From contig MU400532.1 in assembly GCA_022578965.1 (NCBI GenBank), positions 310,001 through 374,000 of the forward strand: a DNA stretch of 64,000 nt, read 5' to 3'. Source of the DNA: Xylaria sp. FL1777. Lineage: Eukaryota > Ascomycota > Sordariomycetes > Xylariales > Xylariaceae. The stretch's first letter is position 1. Each line of letters begins with the position of its first letter. Below the pieces are notes generated by a model. The model made no database searches. It saw only the letters and a program-made list of their open reading frames with translations, and was not told where the DNA came from. The position numbers were made by a program, and so were the translations under genes. This document shows, one piece after another, positions 1-11,623 of this stretch.

Positions 1-390
1 CTTCCCCAACATCTCCAACATTTCCCCCCGCACTCTGCTCTTCCACGATGCCTCTCGTAGCCTCACTGTAAATCCGGGGAAGCGAACCGGCGCTACCACA
101 CGACATGTGATGTGTGGTGCATGGTATGGGATTTTGATTGCGGTATATTATTCGGTGCCCTTTGTCTAGTCTATCAGCCGGGCAGCCGTCTGTCCGGCCT
201 GAACTCCAGAAATGCATTTTCTCACTCCGCCAAGTCCAATTACAATATCTGACCTGGGCTAGCTCTTTTCTCCCCACCCTTCCCCTCCATCCTCATCCTT
301 CCCCTTCATCCCTCCCCAGCCGCTACATAGGGGCAGACCCGCCATGGTGGATGGTGCCTATCTAGTTCCTATCTAGTCCCGCCCGAGCTC
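1..390. other. 3' flank of the ABC transporter, no gene seen
   Basis: This stretch lies beyond the stop codon of the minus-strand ABC transporter. It contains a pyrimidine-rich block around 265-320 and an open frame at 138-365 whose translation is low-complexity and Pro/Ser-rich. I see no conserved domain or splice structure in it. It may hold the transporter's 3' UTR and part of the spacer to the next gene on the left. Confidence 0.5.
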
Positions 391-3300
391 CTAGCCGTCC
401 AGGGTTTGATGCAGAACGTTCACCCGATAGCTTTCGCTGCGCGCCATGAGCTCTTCGTGCGAGCCCTTCTCCACACACCGACCGTCTTCGATCACGAAGA
501 TGGCGTCGGCGCGTCGAATCGTGTGTAGGCGGTGTGCAATGGCCACCACCGTGATACCGCGTGTCGCCTTCTCCAGCCCGTCTTGGAGCAGCCGCTCGGA
601 TTCGGCGTCCAGCGCGCTCGTCGACTCGTCCAGGAGGAGCAGTCGCGGTTTCCGCACGAGAGCTCGAGCGATCGAGAGCCGCTGTCGTTGACCACCCGAG
701 AGATGGCCGCCGTTGTTTCCACCCTGCGTGTCGTACCCGTCGGGCAACGCCGTGATTGTGTCGTGTATGTTCGCCAGCTTGCAAGCCTCTTCGATCTCGG
801 CATCCGATGGCTCGACTCCCGGCCGAGCCCCGAGGGCTATGTTGAAGCGAATGCTTCCGTCGAAGAGCACGCTGTCTTGCGGTACGAGTCCGATATCGTC
901 TCGGAACACGGGCTCTTTTTTGGAACTAATGTCAAATCCTCCAACCTCAATGACGCCAGACTCGATACTGTACATGCGCTCCAACAGCGATATGATGGTC
1001 GATTTGCCAGCACCACTAGGCCCAACCAGCGCACAGAATTGGCCTGGCGGAATTTCGAGATCAAGTCCCCTTAGAATCTGACGATTGGGCCGAGCTGGGT
1101 AAGAGAATTTGACTTGTTTGAATTTGACAGCAAGACCTCGCCCTGGTGTTGTTGGTGTTAATGTCCTTGACTCGATCATAGTCTCTGGATCCCTTTCCCG
1201 TGATGCCTTGTCTGCTGTTTTCGACGACCCGAGATCGATGAGATCACAGATGCGCCCTACGGACTGACCTGCGCGGGTGATTTCTGGCGCGAGAGTAAAG
1301 AATTGGCCCCAGAGCTGGGCGCTCACGAGGAGGGAGATTAATACGATGAAGAATTGCGCCTGCGTATACATTCCTGAAACGATTTGCTTTGAACCCCACC
1401 AATAAATGAGCGCATAAAGGAGATTTGAGATGCTCATGGACAAGGCTAGAAAGCAGTTGGACCAGATAATAGAGCGTGTTACTTCCTTGCGAGGCACTTC
1501 AAGCGAACGTTGGTACGTTCCTAGAATCTCTTGCTCCAAGGAAAGGGCCGCGACGGTCTTGATAGAGTTCACAGCTTCGACAGATATGCCAACTGATTTC
1601 TCAAACGCTTTTCCATGCTTCTCGTCAAATCGGGCGAGAATCCACAACTTCATGAATCCTGAGCCAAGCATGAGAGGCACGACAGCGAGACACACAACTG
1701 CAATCTTCCACGCGATAATATGGGACAAAATAATTGCACCAATGAAGTTAACAAGAATTGAAAACATGGTTCCGATGATGGATCCCGTCAAACCTCCGAT
1801 CGCTGCTGTATCGCTTGTAATAAAGGAGAGTAACGAAGACGGTGTTCGACTCTCAGATTGGTGCCATTGAAGGTCTTGTTCAAACAGCGATCGGAAAGAA
1901 AGCACTCTGATAACATATAAGACCTTTTCGGCCACCAGACCGAATGTCGACCAGCTAATTCCGTTGGCCAAGAACTCGATGATAGCGAGAATGAAGTAGA
2001 GCAGGCCAAACAAGCTACCTGCGGCCCTAATCGCTTGCTCGGTATTGCAGGGGCTCAGGGCTGCAATGGTGTTTCCAAAGATCAACCCTGAACCGAGATA
2101 TGTACCGCCAACAACAAGTGATCCGAAGAAGGCGATAAACAACCACAACAGGTAGGGTCTGGTGAGCGACCCGAGTCTTTTCAAGACCGACCAGGCCGGT
2201 TGGTCACGCTCCTTCTCTATTAGATCCTTGGTTGCCACCTCTTGCTTGGGTACAATTATATCGGTCATCTCTCCTTTATCTTCCTCAGTATGGGAGCTTG
2301 CCTGTCTGGATAGCTCGACTGATAACTTGCTTGCCCGTGAAGCGTTGATACTAGAGGCTTCAGATCCCATAGTCTGCAACTTCACTAACGCGGCGTAGTC
2401 CGCGTCCTTCGCCATTAGGTCGCTGTGGTGGCCCTGTTCGATGACCCTGCCGTTACGCATGACAACAATCTTATCGGCGTTTTTTACAGTGGCCAGCCGA
2501 TGTGCGATTAAAATTACGGTTCTCCCCACTGACGCCTTCTCAATAGCCCCCTGGATCCGTTGCTCGCTGGCAGAGTCGAGTGAGGAGGTCGCTTCATCCA
2601 GCACCAAGATTCTCGGGTCCTTTACCAGGGCTCTAGCAAGAGCCACCCTCTGCTTTTGACCACCACTCAGTAGATCACCATTAGGTCCGACTATGGTGCC
2701 AAGTCCGAATTCGAGACTGCCTAGGAAAACAACGGCATCAGCCAGGTTTGCAGCATGTAAGATCATCCGAGCGATCTCGACCATCTCTCTTCCGTGGGCC
2801 TCTGCCGCCGTAAGAATATCCTGACCACCACGCACAGCTTCAGCGACCTGCGATAATTGGTTTCCAAGCACAATAGATTGGAAAGCCATGTGTTCTGGGC
2901 GGGATGAATTAACTAAGCCAAGAGCGATGTTCTCAAGGACTGAACGATTTAATAACATAGGGTCTTGTTGGACGAGGCCGATGAAGCTCCTCAGCTGACG
3001 AACGTTGATATCCTTTATGTTGCGCCCATCCAGAAAGACATTACCAGAGTTAGTATCGTATAATCGAGTGAGAAGGCCGGCAATGGTAGACTTTCCACTA
3101 CCAGACAACCCTACAATGGCTGTGGTTCGTCCGGCTGGGAACTGCAGAGAGACATCTTGGATGACGGAGACGTCGGGCCTGGAAGGATACGTGAATACCA
3201 CATTCTCGAGCTGAATATCACCCTCAAATACATCAAGTGGCTGTGCCTGTTCATTGTCAGTGTCATTGATTGTGCCATCAATCTTAGACTGGCGGTCTAT

Positions 3301-4543
3301 ATCCGTCTGAAGTTTATCTAGAGCTGCTGCTGCAGAGCTGAATATCTGCAGATAGGGTGAAACTTGACTAATCACGATGGAAGCTACGCGTCAGTTAGCA
3401 TGGGTTCGTATTTTCTATTCGGAAAATATTACCATCGATGAGAATGAATATGATAGTGTAAATCGACCCAACGGATATCCCTTCAATGCGACCTGCCACA
3501 ACGTCTGCAATGATGATGCTTCCCTGCCAGTATGCGAGACCGGAAGCAGCGAAAGCGATGAAGTATAAAAGACCAGACTGGATCGCAACCGCGATAGCCT
3601 TCTTGATACCCTCCTTTTTGGCCGAGTTGAGATTGGCGGCAAACCTGGCCTCGAGTCTATCGTTGGCTCTGAACGCATGAACAACCATGACGTTGGATAA
3701 GCTTTCGAGGGCAATTGAAGAGGCGGAGGCAATATGTTCTGACGCACGGGTAGCGTATTTTCCAACGTAGTGGCCGCCACCAAATGTCATTATAAGAAAG
3801 GCGGGAACAAGCGACACGAGGATGCCAGCAAGCTTCGGTCCCTTGATGAAAGCGATAATGTAAGAGGTGACGAAGAGCGATAGGACTCCTAGGTATACGC
3901 CAACCTTCTCTGATGTCCCATTCTTAATCGTATTGATATCAGCACTCAGTCGTGATGAGACCTCCCCGGCTGGCAACTTGTCGAAGAAAGAGACTTCCTG
4001 CCGTAATAGTGACCGGAAATACTTCTCCCGAAGCCGATGTGCAAGCCGCTCGCCAAACAGATTCCAACACACGCCGTAGATATAGATGAGTGCGAATTGG
4101 ACCACTGCGGCTACAACGACGAGGATGACTTTCTGGTTGATGGCAGCCTGATATTCCTCGGGCGACTGCGACCCCGTGTCCCCCTCGGCTGCGCATGTCG
4201 CGCCATTGAGATCGTCGACGAGCTGTCCGAACAGGATGCCGAGAATAGGAAACGGTATGCCGGCACCAATTGACGAGATGGTACCAATTATGAGCAGCGC
4301 ATAATCGAGAGGGGTGGGCTCGGCATAATTGAGCAAATGGAAATAGCGAAATATGCTGCGGAAGATCTTTTAAGGTGTTAGACAGACTTGGGAGGGTTTT
4401 CTTGAGTTCACGTAACTACATACCTTTGATGCTCTTGAAGGCTTGGGGCTCTTTATGGCACTCGTGTTGCTAGTGCTATCGTCTGAACTAAGATTCGAAG
4501 GCATAGTATCGGCTTCTTTTCCCGATACCAAATTGGCACCCAT
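391..4543 (-). CDS. MDR-type full ABC transporter of the siderophore cluster
   Basis: Three exons (4543-4424, 4366-3433, 3383-391) give about 1348 aa, the usual length of a fungal P-glycoprotein-type exporter (TMD-NBD-TMD-NBD). Introns of 57 bp (4367-4423) and 49 bp (3384-3432) join in frame; the second contains a GCTAAC branch site. NBD1 has Walker A GLSGSGKST (about residue 445), C-loop LSGGQKQR and Walker B ILVLDEATSSLD. NBD2 has GPSGAGKST (about 1140), LSGGQRQR and LLLLDESTSALD, so both ATP sites look competent. The start at 4543 (MGANLV) was preferred over 4582; the N-terminus is a Ser/Lys-rich cytosolic tail. The gene shares a divergent promoter with the siderophore MFS transporter, and two iron-GATA sites lie in that promoter. 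The A. fumigatus sidD region also has an ABC transporter beside an MFS siderophore transporter (known). Export of siderophore or breakdown products is inference; general drug efflux is the alternative. Confidence 0.9.
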
Positions 4544-5133
4544 CTTGGCCAATAAGTACCACCGCTTCCTACTGTTCCTCACCCGCTGCGCGAAACGAGA
4601 TAGGAAGATTCAGAGGAAAGCAAGGATGCCAACATGATAAGATAAAAGAGATCGAGGTGCCATAAAATCTGGCAGGTTGTCATGCAGCAACTTTAACAGC
4701 TGCCCGAGCGATGGAACCTTCTTCTGGCCCAACAATACCCACATACCGTGATGAGCCTGCGGACACAAGCATGCAAGACCATTGTGCTAATTGGAGCGGA
4801 CCCTGACGTATTACGGTATAGGAGATATTAGTACCGTCTCGTCCTCGGTAGATCTCTATCCACCAGCCTATGTACGTAGTAATGGCAGCATGCACAGTGA
4901 CTAACTTGTTCGTACCATGATGTAACCCATACTCGTCGAGCCCGCAAGGTACAAAGCTGTACCTTGGAGAGCTTAGGACAGGCGAGGAAGGGAGAATTTC
5001 TCTTTTCCAAAACCCTGCCGCCGAAAGCGGGGGGCAGACACGATGAAGACGACAAGCACACAGTACTAGGCTGGGTATGGTAGGAGGCGGACGTAGTCCG
5101 AGGACTGGCGGGCTTGGCGTGCAGAATCGTGCG

Positions 5134-5142
5134 ATCAGATAA
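5134..5142 (+). promoter_or_regulatory. Iron-GATA repressor site (ATCAGATAA)
   Basis: Perfect match to ATCWGATAA, the binding consensus of fungal iron-responsive GATA repressors (SreA/SRE/Fep1 family). Read on the minus strand it is TTATCTGATCGC, the same 12 bases as the plus-strand site at 5258-5269, so the two form an inverted pair. Confidence 0.75.
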
Positions 5143-5257
5143 GATAATTTTCAGGGCGCACAAAGCCCACAGATTGCCCGTGTACTGAGACACAGTGGAA
5201 TACAGTGCCCATGCACCCGAAACCCTGGTTGAGGTAACCCTCTAATACAGAATTGAG

Positions 5258-5266
5258 TTATCTGAT
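5258..5266 (-). promoter_or_regulatory. Iron-GATA repressor site (ATCTGATAA family)
   Basis: TTATCTGAT on the plus strand, i.e. ATCAGATAA on the minus strand. It is a perfect SreA-type site 596 bp upstream of the MFS start codon and pairs with the inverted copy at 5134-5142. Confidence 0.75.
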
Positions 5267-5861
5267 CGCGCTAGTATGAAAGGGGCGCTGGCCGATGACA
5301 AGCGCTTCGCTTGGTGGCTGAGCCGTTGAGGCTTTTCTCGACAATGCCCTCCTACCTCCTACATTACCTTCTACTTAGGTACCTACGTTAGCCAGCTAGC
5401 CGTTAAGTTTTAGGGACCCATTACCTACTATTACACTACCCGTATTATTATTATTATGACCATTCGTTATCCTAGCAACTTTTTTTTTGACAAATGCCTA
5501 CTAATCCCAAGTCCGTTGTCTCTCGGTTACGTATTGACAGTCTACTAATCCGATACAACGATTTAATATGCGCACATCGAACAGTCGCTGCCTCTATACA
5601 TACTTGTAGCTCTATAACGTACCCAAAGGTTAGAGACATCGAAGGCTGCCTTTCAAAGCTGAAAGGCGGGTGGTGTGCTGGTATGGCTCATGCCGCGCCT
5701 GACATCATCCACGCCTGAATCCCATGTCTCCACCAGCTCCTAATATACTGTCCCCATCAGCTGACACGTCAGTGTGACTGACCCCCGTGCTGTGCGGGTG
5801 CCGCGCGCGCCCAAAGAGACTTAATATCTTATTGGCGCCTGTCGCCCGCCGTTTACTCGCA

Positions 5862-7888
5862 ATGTCCCAAGTCCATCGGCGTGCCGTAACGTCTATCAAC
5901 ATGCAAGAGTTCAGCGGCAGCACCAGTAGCAGTAGCCAGGCGCCACTGCTGAGTTCTGTCTCGAGCAGTAGTGATGATGGCTACGATGGTGACGTTAGGG
6001 CGACCTATGGATCCAGCTTGGGGAAGAGCGATGCCGTCGTCTCGATAAACGACGACGATGACGATAACGATGAAGACGAAGATGATGGAGATGAAGAGCT
6101 CACTGCTCCCACCCAGGGTGGCGTTCAGCAGGCAGATGCAATCAATCAAGTCTGGTCCAAAGCTGCGCTGGTCGCAGCATACTTATTGTAGGCTAATGAG
6201 TTCTGATATATAGTCCGGTTCATAGTTGACAACGTTGCAGTATCTTTCTATGTTCTTTCGCCAACGCTCTACAGTGGCAGGTCATCTTCAACCTTATGCC
6301 ATATGTTGTTAGCGAGTTCTCTTCCCATTCGTTGATACCCACCATCGCCATTGTTTCGAACGTTCTCAGCGGCGTGCTGAAACTTCCAGTAGCCAAGATT
6401 ATCGACTCCTGGGGCCGGCCCCAGGGATTCGCATCTATGACCCTTCTTGCTGCCCTAGGGTTATTACTTATGTCCCTCTGTCGGGATGTTCAAACTTACG
6501 CTGCTGCACAGGTCAGTACGGCCCAAGAATATCTCGGAGTTTAGCATGCTCATTGTTACTACAGGTCATATACCAAGTAGGAATTAGCGGTTTCGCCTAC
6601 ATCCTCGATATTATAGTTGCCGACACGTCTTCGCTGAAGAATCGATCCCTTGCTTTAGCCTTCAGCACCTCCCCGTACCTCGTTACCTCCTTTATCGGCC
6701 CAGCCATCGCCAGTTCCTTCACCGAAAACGAGCGTTGGAGATTAGCGTTTAGCATCTCATCTTTCTCCCTCGTTTTGCTATCTCTTCCGCTATTCTATAT
6801 CCTAATCCTAAATACGAGAAAGGCCAAGAGATTAGGGCTGCTCCAGAAGTCTACGAAGCTGGAACCTTGGACCAGAAGAAAAATTTATAACTATCTAGTT
6901 GAATTTGACGGTAAGGTACCGCATATTTTGGCTTTTGTCAACAGAGCTAATATGTGCAGCCGTTGGAATGTTACTACTTAGTGCGGGAATAACGTTGATC
7001 TTGGTACCATTTTCTCTCACCAACAAATCCACCACTAGCATCAGCCTCAACGCGTACACGGCCACCCTTCTCTTAGGATTTGCATTTGTTATTGCATTTG
7101 GTTTTCACGAAAGGAGAACGAATACACCGTTTATTGCGTTCTCGCTCTTATTTTCCCGTAACGTTGCTGGCGCTTTACTGTTATCCGCGACAATTTTTGT
7201 CGCCTATTTTTCTTGGGATGGTTACTATACCTCTTATCTTCAGGTAGTTCACGGCCTGAGTATCACTCAAGCTGGCTATGTTGGCCAAATTTACAGCATC
7301 GGTTCATCTATATGGGGGGTTGTAGTGGGCTATTTAATCCGCAAGTCCGACCGCTTCAAGTGGCTCGCCGTGGTAGCTTTACCGGTACATATTCTCGGGG
7401 GCGCCCTAATGATCATTTTTCGGCGGCCTGACTCTCATATCATATGGGTTATCATGTGCCAGATCCTCTTGACTATTGGCGGGAGCACACTTATCGTTTG
7501 CGATCAAATGGCGGTCATGGCAGTTGTCAACCATGCAGAGCTTGCCTCTACCATGGCCATTCTATCATTAGGTACTTACCTTGGGTCAGCAATGGGTAGT
7601 TCGCTCAGCGGCGCGGTTTGGAACTCCACCCTTCCAGGGGCTCTTGCGAAGCTACTCCCAGAGTTGAGTCCTGTTGAGCTGAATAGAATTAGCTCCGATC
7701 TGAAAAAGCAGCTCAGTTATCCCATGGGGAGCCCGACTCGCACAGCCATTATTGCCGCTTATGCACAGTCGCAAATTCGCATGTGTATTGTTGGCACTCT
7801 AGTATCACTTCTAGAAATCGGCGCGGTCTTGATATGGAAAGATATTCGACTCAGTCAATCTAAGCAGGTCAAGGGGACGGTCCTATGA
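5862..7888 (+). CDS. MFS siderophore-iron transporter (ARN/SIT family)
   Basis: Four exons (5862-6187, 6241-6511, 6565-6910, 6960-7888) joined through introns of 53, 53 and 49 bp give 623 aa, the usual size for the 14-helix siderophore:proton symporters of fungi. Splicing restores family landmarks: FIFLCSFANALQWQVIFNL, then HSLIPTIAIVSNVLSGVLKLPVAKI and WGRPQGF, then VADTSSLKNRSLALAFSTSPY, and EFDAVGMLLLSAGITL across the last junction. The N-terminus (about 80 residues) is Ser-rich and ends in a long Asp/Glu run before the first helix, as in other cytosolic tails of this family. The protein should import ferri-siderophores at the plasma membrane. It is divergent to the ABC transporter and followed by the acyl-CoA ligase. 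Two iron-GATA sites upstream suggest repression by iron. Which siderophore it carries cannot be told; A. fumigatus MirD is the positional analogue. Confidence 0.9.
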
Positions 7889-8851
7889 GAAATTATTGTA
7901 CTACAAAATAGAAATACTAGATTTATCTAAATAGATAGAAATTATACCCTGTTTGTCCGAGTCATGCTCCTCGCCGGCTTGAATATGTCATCATAACAGG
8001 AGAACCACATAAATTTAGTGGTGTAGAAGATGCTAAGATAATTTGACGAGGTATTCAAGCCGACTATGTAGCTAAATAGGTACTTAAGAGTACATACTAC
8101 GCCCACTGTCATCATCCATGGGCTTACACTGTCCGATCTCGCTGGATGGGACCATCATCTCCGGGAAAGGGAGTATACTAACAATGTAACGATGGGTCAC
8201 TGATCCGAGTTAATCTTATCTGATCCGCTGATTAAATTCTCTGACCCACACCCATCATCTCATCTCCCACATACTGTAGTACAGCTTGCCCTACGAGCCT
8301 GCGGGCCCAGCTTTTCGGGTAAAAACTCACAGTATTGACGTAGCTCTCGGTCTTTCCTGGAATCGTTCCAATTCAGCATATCTATATCTTTGTATTACAC
8401 TAAGTCAATAGACTAGGTTAGGTTATCCGTGAAACCATCAACCTGCGTGGTCAATTCTCTAAGAGAGCTTCGTTCAAACTCTCCATTTTCTATCCACCAC
8501 CAACGGAGACAGTCGACTTGCGGGTCTCAATATGTCACTCATCAGCTACCAATCTCGGTCTAGTCCTAGCGAATCGTTCCATGCGACCTCTGGGCCCGCA
8601 TTACCTATTTGTAGCTGTCATGTCAAGCCGTGTCCCTGTTTACTGGGACCTTGCCGGTCCGGATTCAATAATGCTGAGAGGCAGACCCAGTAGAGGCCGG
8701 GTTGTGAGTGGAAATACTTCGCGTCATGTATGAAAAGGCCGATCAGCTAGTAGGGCTATTTTTAATGTTGAGGGCTTTTTCAGAGCCTTATATGTCATTC
8801 GGATTCTGGAACAGTAACTTTTCTCATCACCTTTGAGTGGTATTAGACATA
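7889..8851. other. Promoter region of the acyl-CoA ligase
   Basis: Spacer between the MFS transporter stop and the ligase start, both on the plus strand. It holds the MFS 3' end (AT-rich 7900-7960) and one perfect iron-GATA site at 8216-8224. No open frame here resembles a protein. Confidence 0.6.
8216..8224 (-). promoter_or_regulatory. Iron-GATA repressor site
   Basis: TTATCTGAT on the plus strand, followed by CCG, 628 bp upstream of the ligase ATG. Perfect ATCWGATAA match on the minus strand, with the TTATCWGATCCG extension shared by four other sites in the window. Confidence 0.75.
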
Positions 8852-10279
8852 ATGGCTACACAAGATGTCTTCCAGCCGTTTTCACATCCCCAGTCTGAAC
8901 CTCGTGGTCAGAATCCATCAATACTATACGGTCCCGTTGACCCCCCATTAGTAGATTTAACCCTGGGTGAGCTTCTAGATCTGCAATGTCAACATCATGG
9001 AACCCAAGAGTGCATAGTGACTCCATGGACCGGCGCCAGGTGGACGTACAATGAGCTCAATCAACAAAGCTCGCAGCTAGCGAGAGCATTGATGTCGATT
9101 GGCATTGGCGTTGGAGACCGCGTGGGAATAATGGCTGGAAACTGTGAGCAGTATGCTGCCGTCTTCTTTGCTGTGGCTCGCATCGGTGCCATACTAGTCA
9201 TTCTCAACAACACTTACACGCCTACTGAAGCTCAGCACGCTTTGAAATTCTCAGGTACTTACTTCACTTGTGCTAAAGTTACACTTGAGATGTATAGCTA
9301 ACATGAGTCCCAGATTGCAAGGTTTTCTTTACAACAAAGAAGATTGGTAAAGTGGACAACTCGACGCTGCTCACAGAGCTAGCAGCTCAAAAGGAACGCC
9401 CTGATGTCGTGATCTTGAGGGGAGATTCGGGCTCCTACCCAACATACAACGACCTCATCAAGCAAGGACGAAGGATGAGCAACGACACATTATATCGCAA
9501 TGGCCGAAAGGTTCTCGCCCATAATGTCTGCAACCTCCAATTCACCAGTGGAACGACTGGGCTGCCAAAAGCGGCGATGTTAACGCATCACAACATCGTA
9601 AACAATGCCCGTTTCATCGGAGACCGTATGCGTCTTACACCTGAAGACATCCTGTGCTGCCCACCACCCCTTTTCCACTGCTTCGGTCTTGTTCTAGGTC
9701 TGATGGCCGTCATCACCCACGGGGCTAAGATTGTCTACCCGGAGGAGACTTTCGATGCCGCAGCCGTGCTCCGCGCCATTTCCGACGAGCAGTGCACAGC
9801 AGTGCACGGCGTGCCCGCCATGTTCGACACGCTATTCAGCCTGCCGACGCCCCCCGGCTTCAACTGCGACAACCTGAGAACGGGCATCATCGCCGGCGCC
9901 CCCGTGCCCCGGTACCTGATGGAGCTGCTGATCTCGCGCTTCGGCATGACCGAGTTCACGAGCAGCTACGGGCTGACGGAGGCGTCGCCGACGTGCTTCA
10001 ACGCGTTCACGGACGACGCCATCGACAAGCGGCTGACGACGGTGGGGACGCTGATGCCGCACGCGCGGGCCAAGATCGTCGACCACGACGGCAACGTGGT
10101 GCCCGTGGGCACGCGCGGCGAGCTCTGCATCGCCGGCTACCAGCTGCAGTCGGGGTACTGGAACAACTCGGAGAAGACGGCCGAGGTCATGGTGCGCGAC
10201 GAGGCCGGGGTGCTGTGGCTACGCACGGGCGACGAGGCCGTCTTCGACGACCAGGGCTACTGCGCCATCACCGGCCGCT

Positions 10280-10314
<35 letters not shown>

Positions 10315-10647
10315 TACCCGCTCGAGATCGAGGAGCGCCTCGTCGCCCACCCGCACATCTCCCGCGCTGTTGTTACTGGCGTCAAAGACCCCCACTACGG
10401 CGAAGCCGTCGCCGCCTTCCTGCTGAGCGAGGGCTCTGCTGCCGACAGACGCCCCGATGACGGCCAGGTCAGGGATTGGGTCCAGCTCAAGCTGGGACGA
10501 CATAAGGCCCCCGCGCACGTCTTCTGGCTGGGCGAGGACGGCGTCCCCGCTGATCTGCCGCTGACGGGGAGCGGCAAGGTCAAGAAGTACGAGATGGCGC
10601 GGTTTGGCGAGGAGGTCTTGCGGAAGCGGCGTCTTGAGAGGCTCTAG
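8852..10647 (+). CDS. sidI: SidI-like acyl-CoA ligase (AMP-binding)
   Basis: Two exons (8852-9254, 9314-10647; 59-bp intron) give 578 aa. ANL-superfamily features appear in order: the AMP-binding loop FTSGTTGLPKAAMLTH (about residue 209), YGLTEASPTCF, the TGDEAVFDDQGY loop, and the hinge/C-domain GRFKDIIIRGGENIYPLEIEERL. A final G-SGKVKKYE lysine loop also occurs. The enzyme activates a carboxylic acid as acyl-AMP and then acyl-CoA. In TAFC/fusarinine biosynthesis SidI makes mevalonyl-CoA, and the position beside a siderophore transporter and near a SidF-like acyltransferase points to that role (inference). The start at 8852 is the first ATG in frame. SidI is peroxisomal in A. fumigatus, but the C-terminus ERL is not a standard PTS1 and I see no clear PTS2. 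A generic medium-chain acyl-CoA synthetase is the alternative. Codon use shifts to very GC-rich from about 9790 to 10340. Confidence 0.85.
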
Positions 10648-10994
10648 GGGCCCGTTTTCTGGCACTGCGGAATTGCATAGAGGAGGGCGGGTATAGATGG
10701 GTGTTTTAGATTATTCGAAAGAGGATGAGTTTGCCGCTGTGCTTAGGCATGGACTTCGCTGTCATCTATTTGTTATAGAGTACATAATGCAAAATAGAAA
10801 TATGCGGAGTACTACGTGTATAGAAAGAGTCTCAGTGTAATCTTCATCATTTCGTGACTACGGATAGGCCTGAAGCTTGTTTAGGCGCGTTGGGTACATC
10901 TATCACCATCCTTAGGGTAAGGGAACCATCTTTATCCCTCGTAAAGAGCTGTAACTTCTAGTCACAATTTACCCGCACATTCTTCTCTGGTTTC
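10648..10994. other. Convergent 3' spacer, nothing identified
   Basis: Spacer between the ligase stop and the stop of the minus-strand gene at 10995. It probably contains both 3' UTRs. No site or repeat stands out. Confidence 0.5.
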
Positions 10995-11522
10995 TCAATT
11001 CTCCTTCTCCTTTCCCTTCTCATCTCCCTTCACCTCGACCTTCTCGTCGTCCTTCTTGTCGTCCTTTCCCTCTTTGTCTTGGTCCTCATCATGATCTTCT
11101 TCCTTCGCTTCATCCAAGTCCTCATCAATAGCCTCCAAGACAGCACGACAAGCCGACAGCTGACGGATCACGCCCGTTGGTACCTGTTCTCCGGCATCGG
11201 GTCCACCAGCGTGATACTCCAGCGCAGCTGCCATGACGGCAACCGCCTTGTCGAGATCTCCACTGTGCATATACCAGATGGCAAGACGCAGAGCCAGACG
11301 TGGGGAAATATTCTTCACCTGACCCGAGAGGATGTCAACTGTCTCCTCATGAGCGCAGTTGGAGGGGTTGACGGCGTGGAGGAATCGTAACTGCGTAGCC
11401 TCGTCGATGTCATACGCCTCTTCGCGGAGTGCTTCGAGGATCTCCTTGAGATCCGCATCCATGTTGGCAGATGGTGTGGGGGAGGTGGGCTCGGAGGCTG
11501 GAGATGGAGGTAATGAAGACAT
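10995..11522 (-). CDS. Unidentified small acidic protein, K/D/E-rich tail
   Basis: A single open frame of 175 aa that I do not recognise. Residues 1-20 are Ser/Pro-rich. Residues 20-130 look folded and helical (e.g. LRLAIWYMHSGDLDKAVAVM, reminiscent of a TPR-like helix pair, though too short to call). The last 45 residues are almost only Lys, Asp and Glu. No signal peptide or membrane segment is visible. A consensus GTAAGA...CCTAG intron lies in the 5' leader (11576-11623), supporting transcription from the minus strand. It sits convergent to the acyl-CoA ligase, within the siderophore gene group. No iron-GATA site lies near its start, so co-regulation is not supported. Confidence 0.7.
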   Translation of the reverse strand: MSSLPPSPASEPTSPTPSANMDADLKEILEALREEAYDIDEATQLRFLHAVNPSNCAHEETVDILSGQVKNISPRLALRLAIWYMHSGDLDKAVAVMAAALEYHAGGPDAGEQVPTGVIRQLSACRAVLEAIDEDLDEAKEEDHDEDQDKEGKDDKKDDEKVEVKGDEKGKEKEN

Positions 11523-11575
11523 TGTTGTTTTTGGGTTATAGCAGCAGGTTGATGTCAGAAGTTGGCTTTTCGCTA

Positions 11576-11623
11576 CTAGGAGTCAATATACACAAGTGAG
11601 AAACACTCTTGCAATAGTCTTAC
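11576..11623 (-). other. Probable 5' UTR intron of the 10995-11522 gene
   Basis: On the minus strand CAG is followed by GTAAGAC, and about 48 bp later CTCCTAG ends the intron, some 50 bp upstream of the ATG. Length and borders match the coding introns of this window. RNA reads would settle it. Confidence 0.5.

Larger units (their letters stand above)
4544..5861. promoter_or_regulatory. Divergent promoter between ABC and MFS transporters
   Basis: The two transporters are transcribed away from each other across 1.3 kb. The spacer contains two perfect iron-GATA sites in inverted orientation (5134-5142 and 5258-5266), about 590 bp from either start codon. It also has CCTAC/TAGGTA-rich simple sequence at about 5350-5420 and a T-run near 5480. 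Co-regulation of both genes from this region is inferred from the layout. Confidence 0.7.

Noticed and set aside
9792..10665. Long open frames in other phases and on the minus strand over the ligase
   Set aside because: They are Arg/Ala/Pro-rich shadows of the GC-rich exon; the AMP-binding frame carries all motifs.
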